This document shows, one piece after another, positions 42,786 through 52,494 of a stretch of 64,000 nucleotides of DNA; positions within the stretch are counted from its first letter, which is position 1; each line of letters starts with the position of its first letter. Below the pieces are notes generated by a model. It did not search any database. It was not told the origin of the DNA and worked only from the letters and a program-made list of their open reading frames with translations. The position numbers and the translations under genes were made by a program. Origin of the DNA: an uncultured Lachnospiraceae bacterium (lineage in GTDB: Bacteria; Bacillota; Clostridia; Lachnospirales; Lachnospiraceae); NCBI GenBank assembly GCA_947626715.1, contig CANQTG010000001.1:1-64000 (forward strand). Reading direction: 5' to 3'.

Positions 42786-44558
42786 TCAGTTTTCGTCATA
42801 CGGCCACATTCTCTCCAACGGTCCTGACATCATTCTGCCATTTTTTCCAACAATCGCTTTTACTCTTGGCGATACCGTTTCTTCCGGCGAAACCATCAAC
42901 TCACACAATAACGGAGTGTTATCCTCCATGATTTCCGGTAATATCATATCCAATTCTTTGTTATTATGAATTCGATAAGTTTTAAATCCATATGCTTCCG
43001 CCACCTTAGCAATATCGGGCATAGTCAAGCCGCTTCCCGCTTCACTGGCTACATAATGACCCTCAAAATTATTTCTTTGCATAGCGCGTATACTCGCATA
43101 GCCATCATTATTCCATATAAACATTTTCACGGGAAGCTTCAATCGATGTAGCGTTTCCAACTCCTGAATATTTAACTGAAACGCCCCGTCTCCATTGATC
43201 AATATAGTTCTCCTCCTGCCGTTTGCTATACATGAACCAATCGAATAAGGCAGCCCGAACCCCATTGAGCCAAGTCCTGCGGCATTTTTCATTTTCTGCC
43301 CCTTTTTCAGCTTGAACGCCTGATAGGTAATCTCTCCCGCTCCACCCGAACTTTCAGGTACAATAACATCATCTTCCTTCAACAGCTCGCATAATTTACC
43401 AATAAAGTAATATGCGCTGACATAATCTTCTCTCCCTGCATGTTCTTTTGTAATAACCGGATATTTCCTTCGTACTTCCTTAGAATATACAAGCCATTGA
43501 CGCCACATATTTTTCTGTTTTATAATAGCAGAAATATTTTTATCGTCTTCTATACAGCTCAGTAAATCTGCTAAAAATTCTTTGGCATCGCATACTGCCG
43601 TCACCTTTTTATCAACATTCATTCTTCTGATTTCATTTTCATCAATATCTACAATAACCTTTTTAGCGCATTTCCCAAAATTTTTATCATTAAATGCCGT
43701 AACGCTGGTATCCAAACGACAGCCAATGGACAAGATAAGATCCGCTTCCTGTAAGATCAGGTTGGCGCCTCTGTCGCCCATAATGCCGGGATGACCCACA
43801 TATCGTGCATCCTCTTCGCCAAACATATCGATTGTTTTCCATGTAGTTTCTACTGGAATCGGCAATTTATCCAATAGACGATACAAGGTTTCCACCGCAT
43901 TTGCCAGCTTAATACCATTTCCCGCCAACAGCAATGGCTTTTGGGAGCGTTTCAGCAATTCTACTGTTTTGACAATAGCATCCGTTATATCATTTTTATT
44001 ATATTGCTCCGGTTTATAGCCGCACAAGCTCTGCTCATCTAACATAACAGCCTGTACATCTAAGGGAATATCCAACCACACAGGCCCAAACCTTCCTGTT
44101 GTCGCTTCATAATATGCTTTCTCTAAATGATATTTTATTTCCGTTGGTTCTAAGATCTGTACCGCATACTTTGTAATCGGTTTCACCATAGGTATTATCT
44201 GCACTTCTTGTGAGCCGATCTGTCTAACACCTTTATCGCCAACCAAATCCTCTCTCTTGGATTGTCCTGAAATAATAAACATTGGCGTAGAATCTATCCA
44301 GCCTGCCGTAACGCCCGTAATTGCGTTGGTCGCGCCGGGGCCTGATGTAACCAATACCACTCCCGGCGTATTTGTATGCTGCGCATATGCCTCTGCAGCG
44401 ATCGCAGCTCCCTGTTCATGTAAAAAACAGATATATTCAATATTAGACTTTCCAATAGAATCATCCAGATGCATCGCTCCCCCTCCCGGAAGCATAAACG
44501 CATGTTTGACCCCTTTATTCTCTAAAAATTGAAATACATAATCTGATAGCTTAATCAT
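42786..44558 (-). CDS. TPP-dependent enzyme, acetolactate-synthase-like (YerE-like candidate)
   Basis: HEQGAAIAAEAYAQ, TSGPGATNAITGVTAGWIDSTPMFIISGQ, GDGAFQLNIQELETLHRLKLPVKMFIWNNDGYASI (TPP motif). Confidence 0.88.
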   Translation of the reverse strand: MIKLSDYVFQFLENKGVKHAFMLPGGGAMHLDDSIGKSNIEYICFLHEQGAAIAAEAYAQHTNTPGVVLVTSGPGATNAITGVTAGWIDSTPMFIISGQSKREDLVGDKGVRQIGSQEVQIIPMVKPITKYAVQILEPTEIKYHLEKAYYEATTGRFGPVWLDIPLDVQAVMLDEQSLCGYKPEQYNKNDITDAIVKTVELLKRSQKPLLLAGNGIKLANAVETLYRLLDKLPIPVETTWKTIDMFGEEDARYVGHPGIMGDRGANLILQEADLILSIGCRLDTSVTAFNDKNFGKCAKKVIVDIDENEIRRMNVDKKVTAVCDAKEFLADLLSCIEDDKNISAIIKQKNMWRQWLVYSKEVRRKYPVITKEHAGREDYVSAYYFIGKLCELLKEDDVIVPESSGGAGEITYQAFKLKKGQKMKNAAGLGSMGFGLPYSIGSCIANGRRRTILINGDGAFQLNIQELETLHRLKLPVKMFIWNNDGYASIRAMQRNNFEGHYVASEAGSGLTMPDIAKVAEAYGFKTYRIHNNKELDMILPEIMEDNTPLLCELMVSPEETVSPRVKAIVGKNGRMMSGPLERMWPYDEN

Positions 44559-44567
44559 ACGTCCCTC

Positions 44568-45626
44568 TTATTTCTGTCCTCCAAACATTTTATATTCTAC
44601 ATATTCCGCCATTACATGCCCAATAAAAATATGCGCCTCTTGGATACGCGGTGTAATGAGAGAAGGGATTTTAATTATATAGTCTGCCGCACCATTCAGC
44701 TCCGGATTTTCAAATCCTCCCATCATCAGCACAGAAATCAAACTATTTTTCTCTGCATACCGTAATGCCGCCAGAACATTTTTACTATTCCCGCTCGTTG
44801 TGATCCCTATGACCATATCGCCGGCTTGAGCTTTTGCTTCTAGTTGTCTTGCAAATATCCGTTCAAAACTGTAATCATTTCCAATCGCCGTTAAGGTGGA
44901 AGTATTTACCGACAGCGCTTCCGCATTTAGCCCCGGCCGCTCTTTATAGAAACGGCTGATAAACTCCGCCGCAATATGTTGTGCGTCAGCAGCGCTTCCG
45001 CCATTTCCGCATAAGTAAATTCCGCCGTCATTTTCCAATATTGAAATAATCCTGTCCCCGATCTTCATAACCGTGTCCATAAGTTCCTGATCGGACGCCA
45101 GCTTTTTAAATATGTTGGTATGTTCCTCTAAACGCTGTAAAAAATAATTGTGCGCACACCCTTCATCATTATATTTTTCTAATATGGAAATGATTTCCCA
45201 GATACAACCCATTCCGCCATCGTTCTGCAAAATGATATCCGCCGCATTCTTGGCTTTATCTATCGCATTAGCCGGACATAAACCCAAACCCGCATAAGCA
45301 AGCGGTTCTATATCATATTTACCATCACCTATGTAACAAATATTCTCTCTGGCAACTCCTGTTCCCTGCTCGATTTGCTGCATAGTCTCTCTTTTCGTTT
45401 TATTCCCACGATAAAAATATTCCCACGGGAATCTCTTTTCAAAATAATCTACGATTTCTGTATCTTCGCCCGTAATAGCCGCCAATTTGTACCCTCTGCG
45501 ATGCAATTCAAAAATAGCGTCAATATCCTTCAGATTGATCTGCTTCTGTTCATTTCCATTAGAATCAATGATAACAGAGCCGTCTGTAATAACCCCATCA
45601 ATATCAAATACGATCAGTTCTATCAT
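44568..45626 (-). CDS. Fusion: KdsC-like HAD phosphatase + GmhA-like SIS sugar isomerase
   Basis: MIELIVFDIDGVITDGSVIIDSNGNEQKQINLKDIDAI (KdsC-like) and GGIYLCGNGGSAADAQHIAAEFISRFYKERPGLNAEALSVNTSTLTAIGNDYSFERIFARQ (GmhA). Confidence 0.9.
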   Translation of the reverse strand: MIELIVFDIDGVITDGSVIIDSNGNEQKQINLKDIDAIFELHRRGYKLAAITGEDTEIVDYFEKRFPWEYFYRGNKTKRETMQQIEQGTGVARENICYIGDGKYDIEPLAYAGLGLCPANAIDKAKNAADIILQNDGGMGCIWEIISILEKYNDEGCAHNYFLQRLEEHTNIFKKLASDQELMDTVMKIGDRIISILENDGGIYLCGNGGSAADAQHIAAEFISRFYKERPGLNAEALSVNTSTLTAIGNDYSFERIFARQLEAKAQAGDMVIGITTSGNSKNVLAALRYAEKNSLISVLMMGGFENPELNGAADYIIKIPSLITPRIQEAHIFIGHVMAEYVEYKMFGGQK

Positions 45627-45647
45627 TTTGATAAACCATGCCTTCCT

Positions 45648-46475
45648 CTAACCTCTCAGTTTTCTTTTAACTTCCTCTTCCTTTGCAGTGAGTACCTTCT
45701 CACCTGTTCCCATGATTTTTTCCGTATCTCTGATATTCTTTACGAGCGCGCATAGCTCATAGGGCTCTATTGAAGCTTTCTGATCTGAACCATACATTGT
45801 CTTGTCTAACGTAATATGTCTTTCTACGGAGGCAGCGCCCGCTGCCACAGCGCACATACTCACCAATATCCCTTCTTCATGTCCGCTATAGCCCACCCTG
45901 CATTGGTATCTGTCTCCAAGCGTTTTTATCAGCTTCAGGTTCGCATCCTCCATCGGCATTGGATAGGTGCTGTTGCAATGCAGCAATTCAAACGGGCAAT
46001 CCCGCTTTCTGAATATTTCCACCGCATGATCGATCTCGCTTAACGTACTCATTCCCGTAGCAATAAAAGTATATTTTCCTTCTTTTGCAATCTCCGTAAG
46101 CAAATCATCTCTCGTCAGCATAGCAGACGCCACTTTATTATATTTACAGTTATATTGTTGTATAAAAAGCTGTGAGTCAATATCCCATGCCGACGCATAC
46201 CATTCTATCCCTTTTTCATGGCAGTATCTGTCAATCTCATCATATTCTTCCTTGCCAAACTCCAAGCCTTCCTTTTGGGCGCGCTGCGTTTCTCCCCAAG
46301 GACTTTGCCGAGGGCTGTCCAGATATTCTTTTGTATATACCTTGTCCACAGTCCGTTTTTGAAACTTCACCGCATCACATCCGGCCACAACAGCCGCGTC
46401 AATCAAACGCTTTGCTAAACGAATATCCCCATTATGATTGATTCCTATTTCTGCCGCAATAAATGTACGCATAAT
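45648..46475 (-). CDS. Short NeuB-family synthase (no visible C-terminal SAF domain)
   Basis: MRTFIAAEIGINHNGDIRLAKRLIDAAVVAGCDAVKFQKR...FIATGMSTLSEIDHAVEIF...LLHCNSTYP...GYSGHEEG...VERHITLDKTMYGSDQKASIEP. Trimmed to MRTF. Confidence 0.88.
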   Translation of the reverse strand: MMRTFIAAEIGINHNGDIRLAKRLIDAAVVAGCDAVKFQKRTVDKVYTKEYLDSPRQSPWGETQRAQKEGLEFGKEEYDEIDRYCHEKGIEWYASAWDIDSQLFIQQYNCKYNKVASAMLTRDDLLTEIAKEGKYTFIATGMSTLSEIDHAVEIFRKRDCPFELLHCNSTYPMPMEDANLKLIKTLGDRYQCRVGYSGHEEGILVSMCAVAAGAASVERHITLDKTMYGSDQKASIEPYELCALVKNIRDTEKIMGTGEKVLTAKEEEVKRKLRG

Positions 46476-46667
46476 GCCTCTCCCTCGCATAATATTAATA
46501 GTTTCATTTCCTCCTCTTAAATCAGCATCGGTTCAGAGCTTGTTAGCGCTACCCTTCTTTCTTTAGATGATACAAAATCATTTGGAAAATGTTTTATTTA
46601 TCTCTTGATATACTACCGCTAGCCTTATAAATATATAACATAAATCTCTCTATTTTACAACCACCAT

Positions 46668-46702
46668 CTTGCTTTTAATAAAGCTACGCCTTTAAAAGCA
46701 AG
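46668..46702. repeat. Perfect 11-bp inverted repeat overlapping the stop codon of 46692-47684
   Basis: CTTGCTTTTAA ... TTAAAAGCAAG; no U-tract, so not a classical terminator. Confidence 0.7.
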
Positions 46703-47684
46703 GCTTATTCCTACATTTTCTTTGATAAAACCATATTATTTTATATACATAATCCATTATCCAACATGGGCAAAGCGAAATAATCAATATTACAGGTATC
46801 GGTACATTACTGACCAATTTCCATTTATCCAAATATTTTATACATTGCCTAAAAGTGTATCCATGCAGCCTTCGTAATTTAATAAAACCAATCCACGAAA
46901 ACCACGTGCTGGAACTAAACTTTTTTATGACTGCCCGTTTTTCTTTGCTGTAAACATCCGGAAGTTCCATTATCGTTTTATAAGTCTTTTCAACAAAAAC
47001 CGATAAAGTTCGTTTTTCTTTTACATGTCCTGAAATTTCTAATGGCATCTCAAGAAGTGCCGGATAGTTTTCCCCTCCAAGGCAAAGCAGCAAGCCTTTA
47101 AAATCATTTATTTCGGCAATACTTCTAAGCACTATTTCTATATCCATATATTTTTCATCCGTAACGCATTGTTTTACATTCTCCACAGTATAGTTTTTAA
47201 ATATATCTCTATGGAGTATAGGTATCGCTAACATTTGTAACTTCCATGCACAATCCCTGAAAAATTCTATTCGGTCAAAATATTCCGTTGTTTCTTCTCC
47301 TTTTCGGTATAATGCATTATAAACAATAATATCATACTCTTTATCCAAATATTCCATTACCTTATCAATTCCCTCTATCCGTGGTAAAAATTTATCAGAA
47401 CAGTGCCAAAGATACTCAGCATCAACTTTTAACTTACTATCAGATACTCTCTGAATATCTTGCTGTGAATCATAATGAGCATAATGAACATTTTCAAATC
47501 CCAATTTGTGATATTCCTCAATAATGATTTCCAGACGTTCATCATCGCTTCCATCAAATAAGTATAAGCCTATATTTCTTTTATATAAAGGACTAACCAA
47601 CTTTCGTAATAATTCTCTCACAAAATCCTCTCTATCTTTGGTAAGGATACTAATAGCCAGCTTGTATTTATATTTTCTTTCCAT
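46692..47684 (-). CDS. GT2-like glycosyltransferase
   Basis: KLAISILTKDREDFVRELLRKLV...DAEYLWHCSDKFLP. Confidence 0.7.
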   Translation of the reverse strand: MERKYKYKLAISILTKDREDFVRELLRKLVSPLYKRNIGLYLFDGSDDERLEIIIEEYHKLGFENVHYAHYDSQQDIQRVSDSKLKVDAEYLWHCSDKFLPRIEGIDKVMEYLDKEYDIIVYNALYRKGEETTEYFDRIEFFRDCAWKLQMLAIPILHRDIFKNYTVENVKQCVTDEKYMDIEIVLRSIAEINDFKGLLLCLGGENYPALLEMPLEISGHVKEKRTLSVFVEKTYKTIMELPDVYSKEKRAVIKKFSSSTWFSWIGFIKLRRLHGYTFRQCIKYLDKWKLVSNVPIPVILIISLCPCWIMDYVYKIIWFYQRKCRNKPCF

Positions 47685-47696
47685 ATCTTTCCCTCT

Positions 47697-48620
47697 CTAT
47701 TCTCTATGATTTAGGCGATTTATACTTTCTCTTTCATTATGTAACATACTCAAATATTCTTTGCGAGTTTCCAATGCATTTTCATACATAAAACGCAATC
47801 GTTCTCTTAATCCGCGATATTTAACATTAGTTGATACATCTTCTAAATGAATTACCAAAATATCAGGAAGGTAAACCGTTAAAAGCCCTTTTTCTCTCAA
47901 TTTATATAATAAGGTATCTTCTTCTTTATAAAAAGCTTTTTTTTCAATAAGCATATCATATTTTTCAAAAAATTTTTCTGAAAATATCCAAAAGCATCCA
48001 TGAAGCATCACATCCTTTTTTACGAGCTTTACACACATAGGCTGATCATTCTTTTTAATAATATTTTTTAAACAGTTTTCTAATTTACGGATTTGCATAA
48101 CAAAAAAATAATAAATTACCATTAAATGTATCTTATCCAAAATTAACATTTTTTTTAGCCATATCATGTATCGCTTAATCTGCTCTTCCGTTTCCAACTG
48201 ATCTTCCGTCATATTAACATCTGCACCATATTTATTAATAATACGCGGTCCCGCCACTGCAAATTTATATTGTTCATAGTATTTTTTGATTTTTTCATAA
48301 AAAGCAGTTTCTAATAAAAGCGTATCATTATTCATAAGTATTAAAAAATTATATTTATATTTCCGATTTACATAATGGATTCCATAATTATTTCCACCCG
48401 AAAAGCTTGTATTTCCCTCATTGTGGATCAGATCAATATATTCATTTTTTCTATATCTTTTTTGCAGTAAGATATATGAATTGTCAGGAGAATTATTATC
48501 CACAATTACAATTTGATAATTATCCGTATCAATATTTTTTATTATATATTCCACACACTCAAAAGTTGTTTCAACTGCCATATAATGAAGTATAATAAAA
48601 ATTATTTTTTTTTCCATCAT
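47697..48620 (-). CDS. GT2 family glycosyltransferase
   Basis: KIIFIILHYMAVETTFECVEYIIKNIDTDNYQIVIVDNNSPDNSY...FLILMNNDTLL; start trimmed to MMEKKII (SD GGGAG). Confidence 0.85.
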   Translation of the reverse strand: MMEKKIIFIILHYMAVETTFECVEYIIKNIDTDNYQIVIVDNNSPDNSYILLQKRYRKNEYIDLIHNEGNTSFSGGNNYGIHYVNRKYKYNFLILMNNDTLLLETAFYEKIKKYYEQYKFAVAGPRIINKYGADVNMTEDQLETEEQIKRYMIWLKKMLILDKIHLMVIYYFFVMQIRKLENCLKNIIKKNDQPMCVKLVKKDVMLHGCFWIFSEKFFEKYDMLIEKKAFYKEEDTLLYKLREKGLLTVYLPDILVIHLEDVSTNVKYRGLRERLRFMYENALETRKEYLSMLHNERESINRLNHRE

Positions 48621-48788
48621 TTTACTCCCTTTATTAAACCAACTATTTTCATTTCCTTTTTTAATCAAATGAACTGTTGATTGCTTTTCTATAAACACAC
48701 TTTGTCTCAATCCTAACAATTTTATACGACTGATCCTTTGATATATGAAAATGTCTGATTAAATAAACGGCCTTTATATTTTTACCTT

Positions 48789-49928
48789 CTATTTATTGTT
48801 AATGTACTTAATGATCGGAAGCAATACAACTTCATTATCTACATTATGAACCGCATAATCTCTTATTTCACGATTAAGAGTCCTTTTAGGCTTATGTAAA
48901 TACAATTTATCAAGATATCTTACTATCTCTGCAATATCGACAGGCATATTATTATTAGGAAATACCAAGCCATATTTCATATCATTTGAAAAAAGATCGT
49001 CTTCAGCCCCTAGTATAACTGGAAGACCTTTTGCCAAATATTCTCTTGCTTTAATCGTACTTAATTTGGCAATATTATCTTTATATACTCCAAATGCTGC
49101 CAATCCAGCATCTGCAATATTATATAAATCATTCAATTCTTTACCAAACTTTGTCCCGTAAAATTTCACATAGTATTCCAGCCTGTATTTTTTTACTAAG
49201 TGCTTATATTTAAGGCATTCCGGCCCATCTCCTACAATATGCACATAGACCCTACTATTTCGTTCAACTTGATAATATTTACGCAATCCCTTAATGATTC
49301 TTTCATAACCATGATGCCTAAGGAAAAAAGCGACTGCAATCAAATGTATTTCATTTGAATTATATTCATCAGAAGGCTCCAATAAAGAAATGGATTTTAC
49401 ATTTACTCCATTCATTGTCCGAATTGTAGGAACTCCAAACAGCTTATCATCATCAGAATACGTTACAAATCTGTCAATATTTTCTTTATATTTGTGCCTA
49501 TAAATTATTTCCTTAACATACATAAATGCTGTATAATAATGTGAAAGCATTTCTTTTTTATATGGATATGTTGGAATTTCAACAATTATTTTACATGCAG
49601 GATATTTTCTTTTAATATCTTTTAAAAAAGCAAGATATAATTTATCCACATATATTCTTCTAATATATACAAAATCTGGATCAAGCAATTCATTTAAAGC
49701 CGATTGATACTCTCTTGTAAAGGAGCTACAAGGCATAAGTTCTTTTATACGCTGTACAAAGGTCCTTTTCGATGTTTTTATTAAAATTTCTTTCATTATA
49801 AATTTACGTGACAGCACTTCAATTTGCATTTTAATTTTCTTATTAACCCCTGATGAGCCAAAATTCTCCGCATAAATATAATATCCCCTTTTCATTGCAA
49901 ATTTTACTCCTCTATATATGTCTCCCAA
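48789..49928 (-). CDS. GT4-like glycosyltransferase
   Basis: EVLSRKF...VHIVGDGPECLKYKHLVKKYRLEYYVKFYGTKFGKELNDLYNIADAGLAAFG...STIKAREYLAKGLPVILG. Confidence 0.85.
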   Translation of the reverse strand: MGDIYRGVKFAMKRGYYIYAENFGSSGVNKKIKMQIEVLSRKFIMKEILIKTSKRTFVQRIKELMPCSSFTREYQSALNELLDPDFVYIRRIYVDKLYLAFLKDIKRKYPACKIIVEIPTYPYKKEMLSHYYTAFMYVKEIIYRHKYKENIDRFVTYSDDDKLFGVPTIRTMNGVNVKSISLLEPSDEYNSNEIHLIAVAFFLRHHGYERIIKGLRKYYQVERNSRVYVHIVGDGPECLKYKHLVKKYRLEYYVKFYGTKFGKELNDLYNIADAGLAAFGVYKDNIAKLSTIKAREYLAKGLPVILGAEDDLFSNDMKYGLVFPNNNMPVDIAEIVRYLDKLYLHKPKRTLNREIRDYAVHNVDNEVVLLPIIKYINNK

Positions 49929-51064
49929 TATTTTACCAATTTCTCTGGAGATAAATCTTGTACAAATGCTAATGCATTTTTGCTCAAATCATATCTCTTT
50001 TCATAACTATCTGCCATATTAAGCATTGCCTCTGCGAAATCACAAACTTCAAAACACTTCACTGTTTCAGCTCCACCACTTTCTTTAAAAGGAATCATCG
50101 CCGGAATATCAAAACTAATAACGGGAAGCCCCGTTTCAAACGCTTCCGTAACGCTCATGGGAAAACCTTCATATCTAGATGTTAACAAATAAACTGACAT
50201 TTCCGACAGCAATTCTCCTATATTTTCCACATGGCCCAAAAAAACAATTCTTTCTCCTAGTTTAAGTTCGCTTACTCTTTTTTCTAACTTTCGTTTCAGC
50301 ATTCCATCTCCTGCTATAAATAAATCCCATTCCTTATCTACTTTAGCAAATATATTAAAAGCTTCTATCAATAAATCAAGTCCTTTACTATAAACAAGCC
50401 TAGCACATGTAACAAAATGTTTCTTTGTCAATTTACTTTTTTTTTCATTTTTAAAACTTTTAGGATTGTAAATGACTTGACAATCAATATCTAAAAATTT
50501 TTTATATTTTTGAGCATAATCATGATTCAACACAATAACATGATCCAAGTATTTCGCATTCTTTTTAAAGATATTTTCATGATGGTATAGATAAATATAC
50601 TTTTCTCTAAAATATGCTTCAAAAGAATTGTGTTCCCACCCTATTGCCTTGAACTCATGGGAATATATTCGACACACTTCTCCTAAAATAATTGTAAGTT
50701 GCCACGAAGTAGCTATTACAGCATCATAATTCCCCTCTATTAGTGCATTCATTTTTTTTGAATAACTTTGAGGACAATATGCACGTTCCAGAATAATCGG
50801 TGAAAACAAATCATATACAAGCCATGGGGTCAAATGTGTCATTATGCGAAACAAGAATGATACTATATCTCCTTTATAGGGGAAATACTGCTTAATTTTT
50901 ATCTGGGGTGAAAGATAATATAAACGTTCTTTATTATCAGCTGTATTCATAGTAAAAATAGTCACCTCATGTTTTTTTGCAAATTCATTAGCCATAATAC
51001 AAACTACTCTTTGTTCACCCCCCATGCTTCCTATTGAATTAGTAAAGATAGCAATCCTGCTCAT
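49904..51064 (-). CDS. GT4 family glycosyltransferase
   Basis: IAIFTNSIGSMGGEQRVVCIMANEFAKKHEVTIFT...LLTSRYEGFPMSVTEAFETGLPVISFD. Confidence 0.93.
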   Translation of the reverse strand: MSRIAIFTNSIGSMGGEQRVVCIMANEFAKKHEVTIFTMNTADNKERLYYLSPQIKIKQYFPYKGDIVSFLFRIMTHLTPWLVYDLFSPIILERAYCPQSYSKKMNALIEGNYDAVIATSWQLTIILGEVCRIYSHEFKAIGWEHNSFEAYFREKYIYLYHHENIFKKNAKYLDHVIVLNHDYAQKYKKFLDIDCQVIYNPKSFKNEKKSKLTKKHFVTCARLVYSKGLDLLIEAFNIFAKVDKEWDLFIAGDGMLKRKLEKRVSELKLGERIVFLGHVENIGELLSEMSVYLLTSRYEGFPMSVTEAFETGLPVISFDIPAMIPFKESGGAETVKCFEVCDFAEAMLNMADSYEKRYDLSKNALAFVQDLSPEKLVKYWETYIEE

Positions 51065-51075
51065 AAAAGCGCCCC

Positions 51076-52260
51076 CTATTCTTTTTCTAAAATATGCCGA
51101 TAAATATCTTGCACACTACGATAAGCCACATCTTGTCTATGCATTTTTTTAACATATCTATAAGCTCGCTCTTTATATTCTTCACCATCACCTTCTAACG
51201 CCTGCAGCATTTTTATTGCAAGATCATGAATATCATTATTTTTAAACAGCAGCCCGAACTCATTCTCTCCTATTAATTCTGAATTAGCTCCACTATTTGA
51301 AGCAATTACAAGATTATAAGACAACATAGCTTCTAATGTCACTCGACCATATGCCTCACTCCGAGAAGGAACTATCTCTGCATCGACCATTTCCCGCAAG
51401 GAATTCATATCCTTTATATAACCCACAAAAAACAGATTATCCAAATCATGTTGACTTATATAAAGCTGTATTTCTTGCATATATTTTTTAGATTTAGTGA
51501 GAGATGTTGTGGTCCCTGCAAAATATATCTGAAATCGCCGTTTGTCCACTTTCATTTGATGAATTAAAACATTATCTGCCTCTACTACAAGTTTTTGATT
51601 TTTCCCCGAGCTTATATTTCCTGTAACCAAAAATGTAAATATATGGTCTTCTTTTCTTTTTCCTGCTAGAGGCACAGGGAGATTTTCTTCTATTTTTCTA
51701 GGAACAATCCCATCATATATTATTCGTGTTTTCTCATCAATCGTAAATTGTTTATAAAATTCATATAATGTTTTTGAAATAAAAATAACCATATCGCTGT
51801 TTTGGTACACATAATTCAAACTTGCTTCTTTGCCAAACATATATTCCAAATTATAATCTGCATCTCCATATTCACGAAAATGCCATACATGTTTGCAACC
51901 TGTTTTCGTTGCCACTTGCGCACCTATATCTATAACGCTTGAATTTGAATGGATGATATCTATCCCATTTTTTTTTACATATTGCGAAAGACGCATTACC
52001 GAAATTTTTTGGAACCAATGCATGAGCCTGAATAATCGTTTCTGCACACAAGACCACTCTTTAGGCTGCTGCCACCACCCAAAAAAGCACGGGAAAGTTT
52101 TTATTCCCATTTTTTTTAATTTTTTATCAATAGGACAGCCTCGATACAATACAATAACTGAAACATCATTTCCCAATTCTCGTAATCCATTAACCAATTC
52201 CACCAATGAATGATTTGCTCCACCCATTTTTCGTTCATGGGCAATATATAAAATTTTCAT
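51076..52260 (-). CDS. GT4 family glycosyltransferase
   Basis: MKILYIAHERKMGGANHSLVELVNGLRELGNDVSVIV...EIVPSRSEAYGRVTLEAMLSYNLVIASN. Confidence 0.93.
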   Translation of the reverse strand: MKILYIAHERKMGGANHSLVELVNGLRELGNDVSVIVLYRGCPIDKKLKKMGIKTFPCFFGWWQQPKEWSCVQKRLFRLMHWFQKISVMRLSQYVKKNGIDIIHSNSSVIDIGAQVATKTGCKHVWHFREYGDADYNLEYMFGKEASLNYVYQNSDMVIFISKTLYEFYKQFTIDEKTRIIYDGIVPRKIEENLPVPLAGKRKEDHIFTFLVTGNISSGKNQKLVVEADNVLIHQMKVDKRRFQIYFAGTTTSLTKSKKYMQEIQLYISQHDLDNLFFVGYIKDMNSLREMVDAEIVPSRSEAYGRVTLEAMLSYNLVIASNSGANSELIGENEFGLLFKNNDIHDLAIKMLQALEGDGEEYKERAYRYVKKMHRQDVAYRSVQDIYRHILEKE

Positions 52261-52494
52261 TTTTTATCTCCTCATACTTGTCAATTTTTATTTCCTTTAC
52301 GACATTTCATAGAAACAATCATTCCGGCTCATGCATTGATTTCAAAAAATTTCGGTAATACGTCTTTCAAGAAAGGCAGGATTTTAATCTTTAACTATTC
52401 ATTGCCCATATACTATTAATATCATATAATACTTAATATCCCTGATATATTCATTTTTTATAAATATCACAATAATATAATTCCACGTTCCGTA

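Noticed and set aside
46430-46514. Small upstream ORF (MKLLILCEGEALCVHLLRQK) before the NeuB-like gene
   Set aside because: SD-to-ATG spacing is too short and there is no sign of attenuation motifs.
48120-48620. Poly-A/T runs of 8-9 (e.g. GAAAAAAAAATAATT at the start of the 48620 GT2; T8 near 48139)
   Set aside because: Such runs are common in AT-rich DNA and encode Lys/Phe codons; no frame break seen, so no phase-variation claim.
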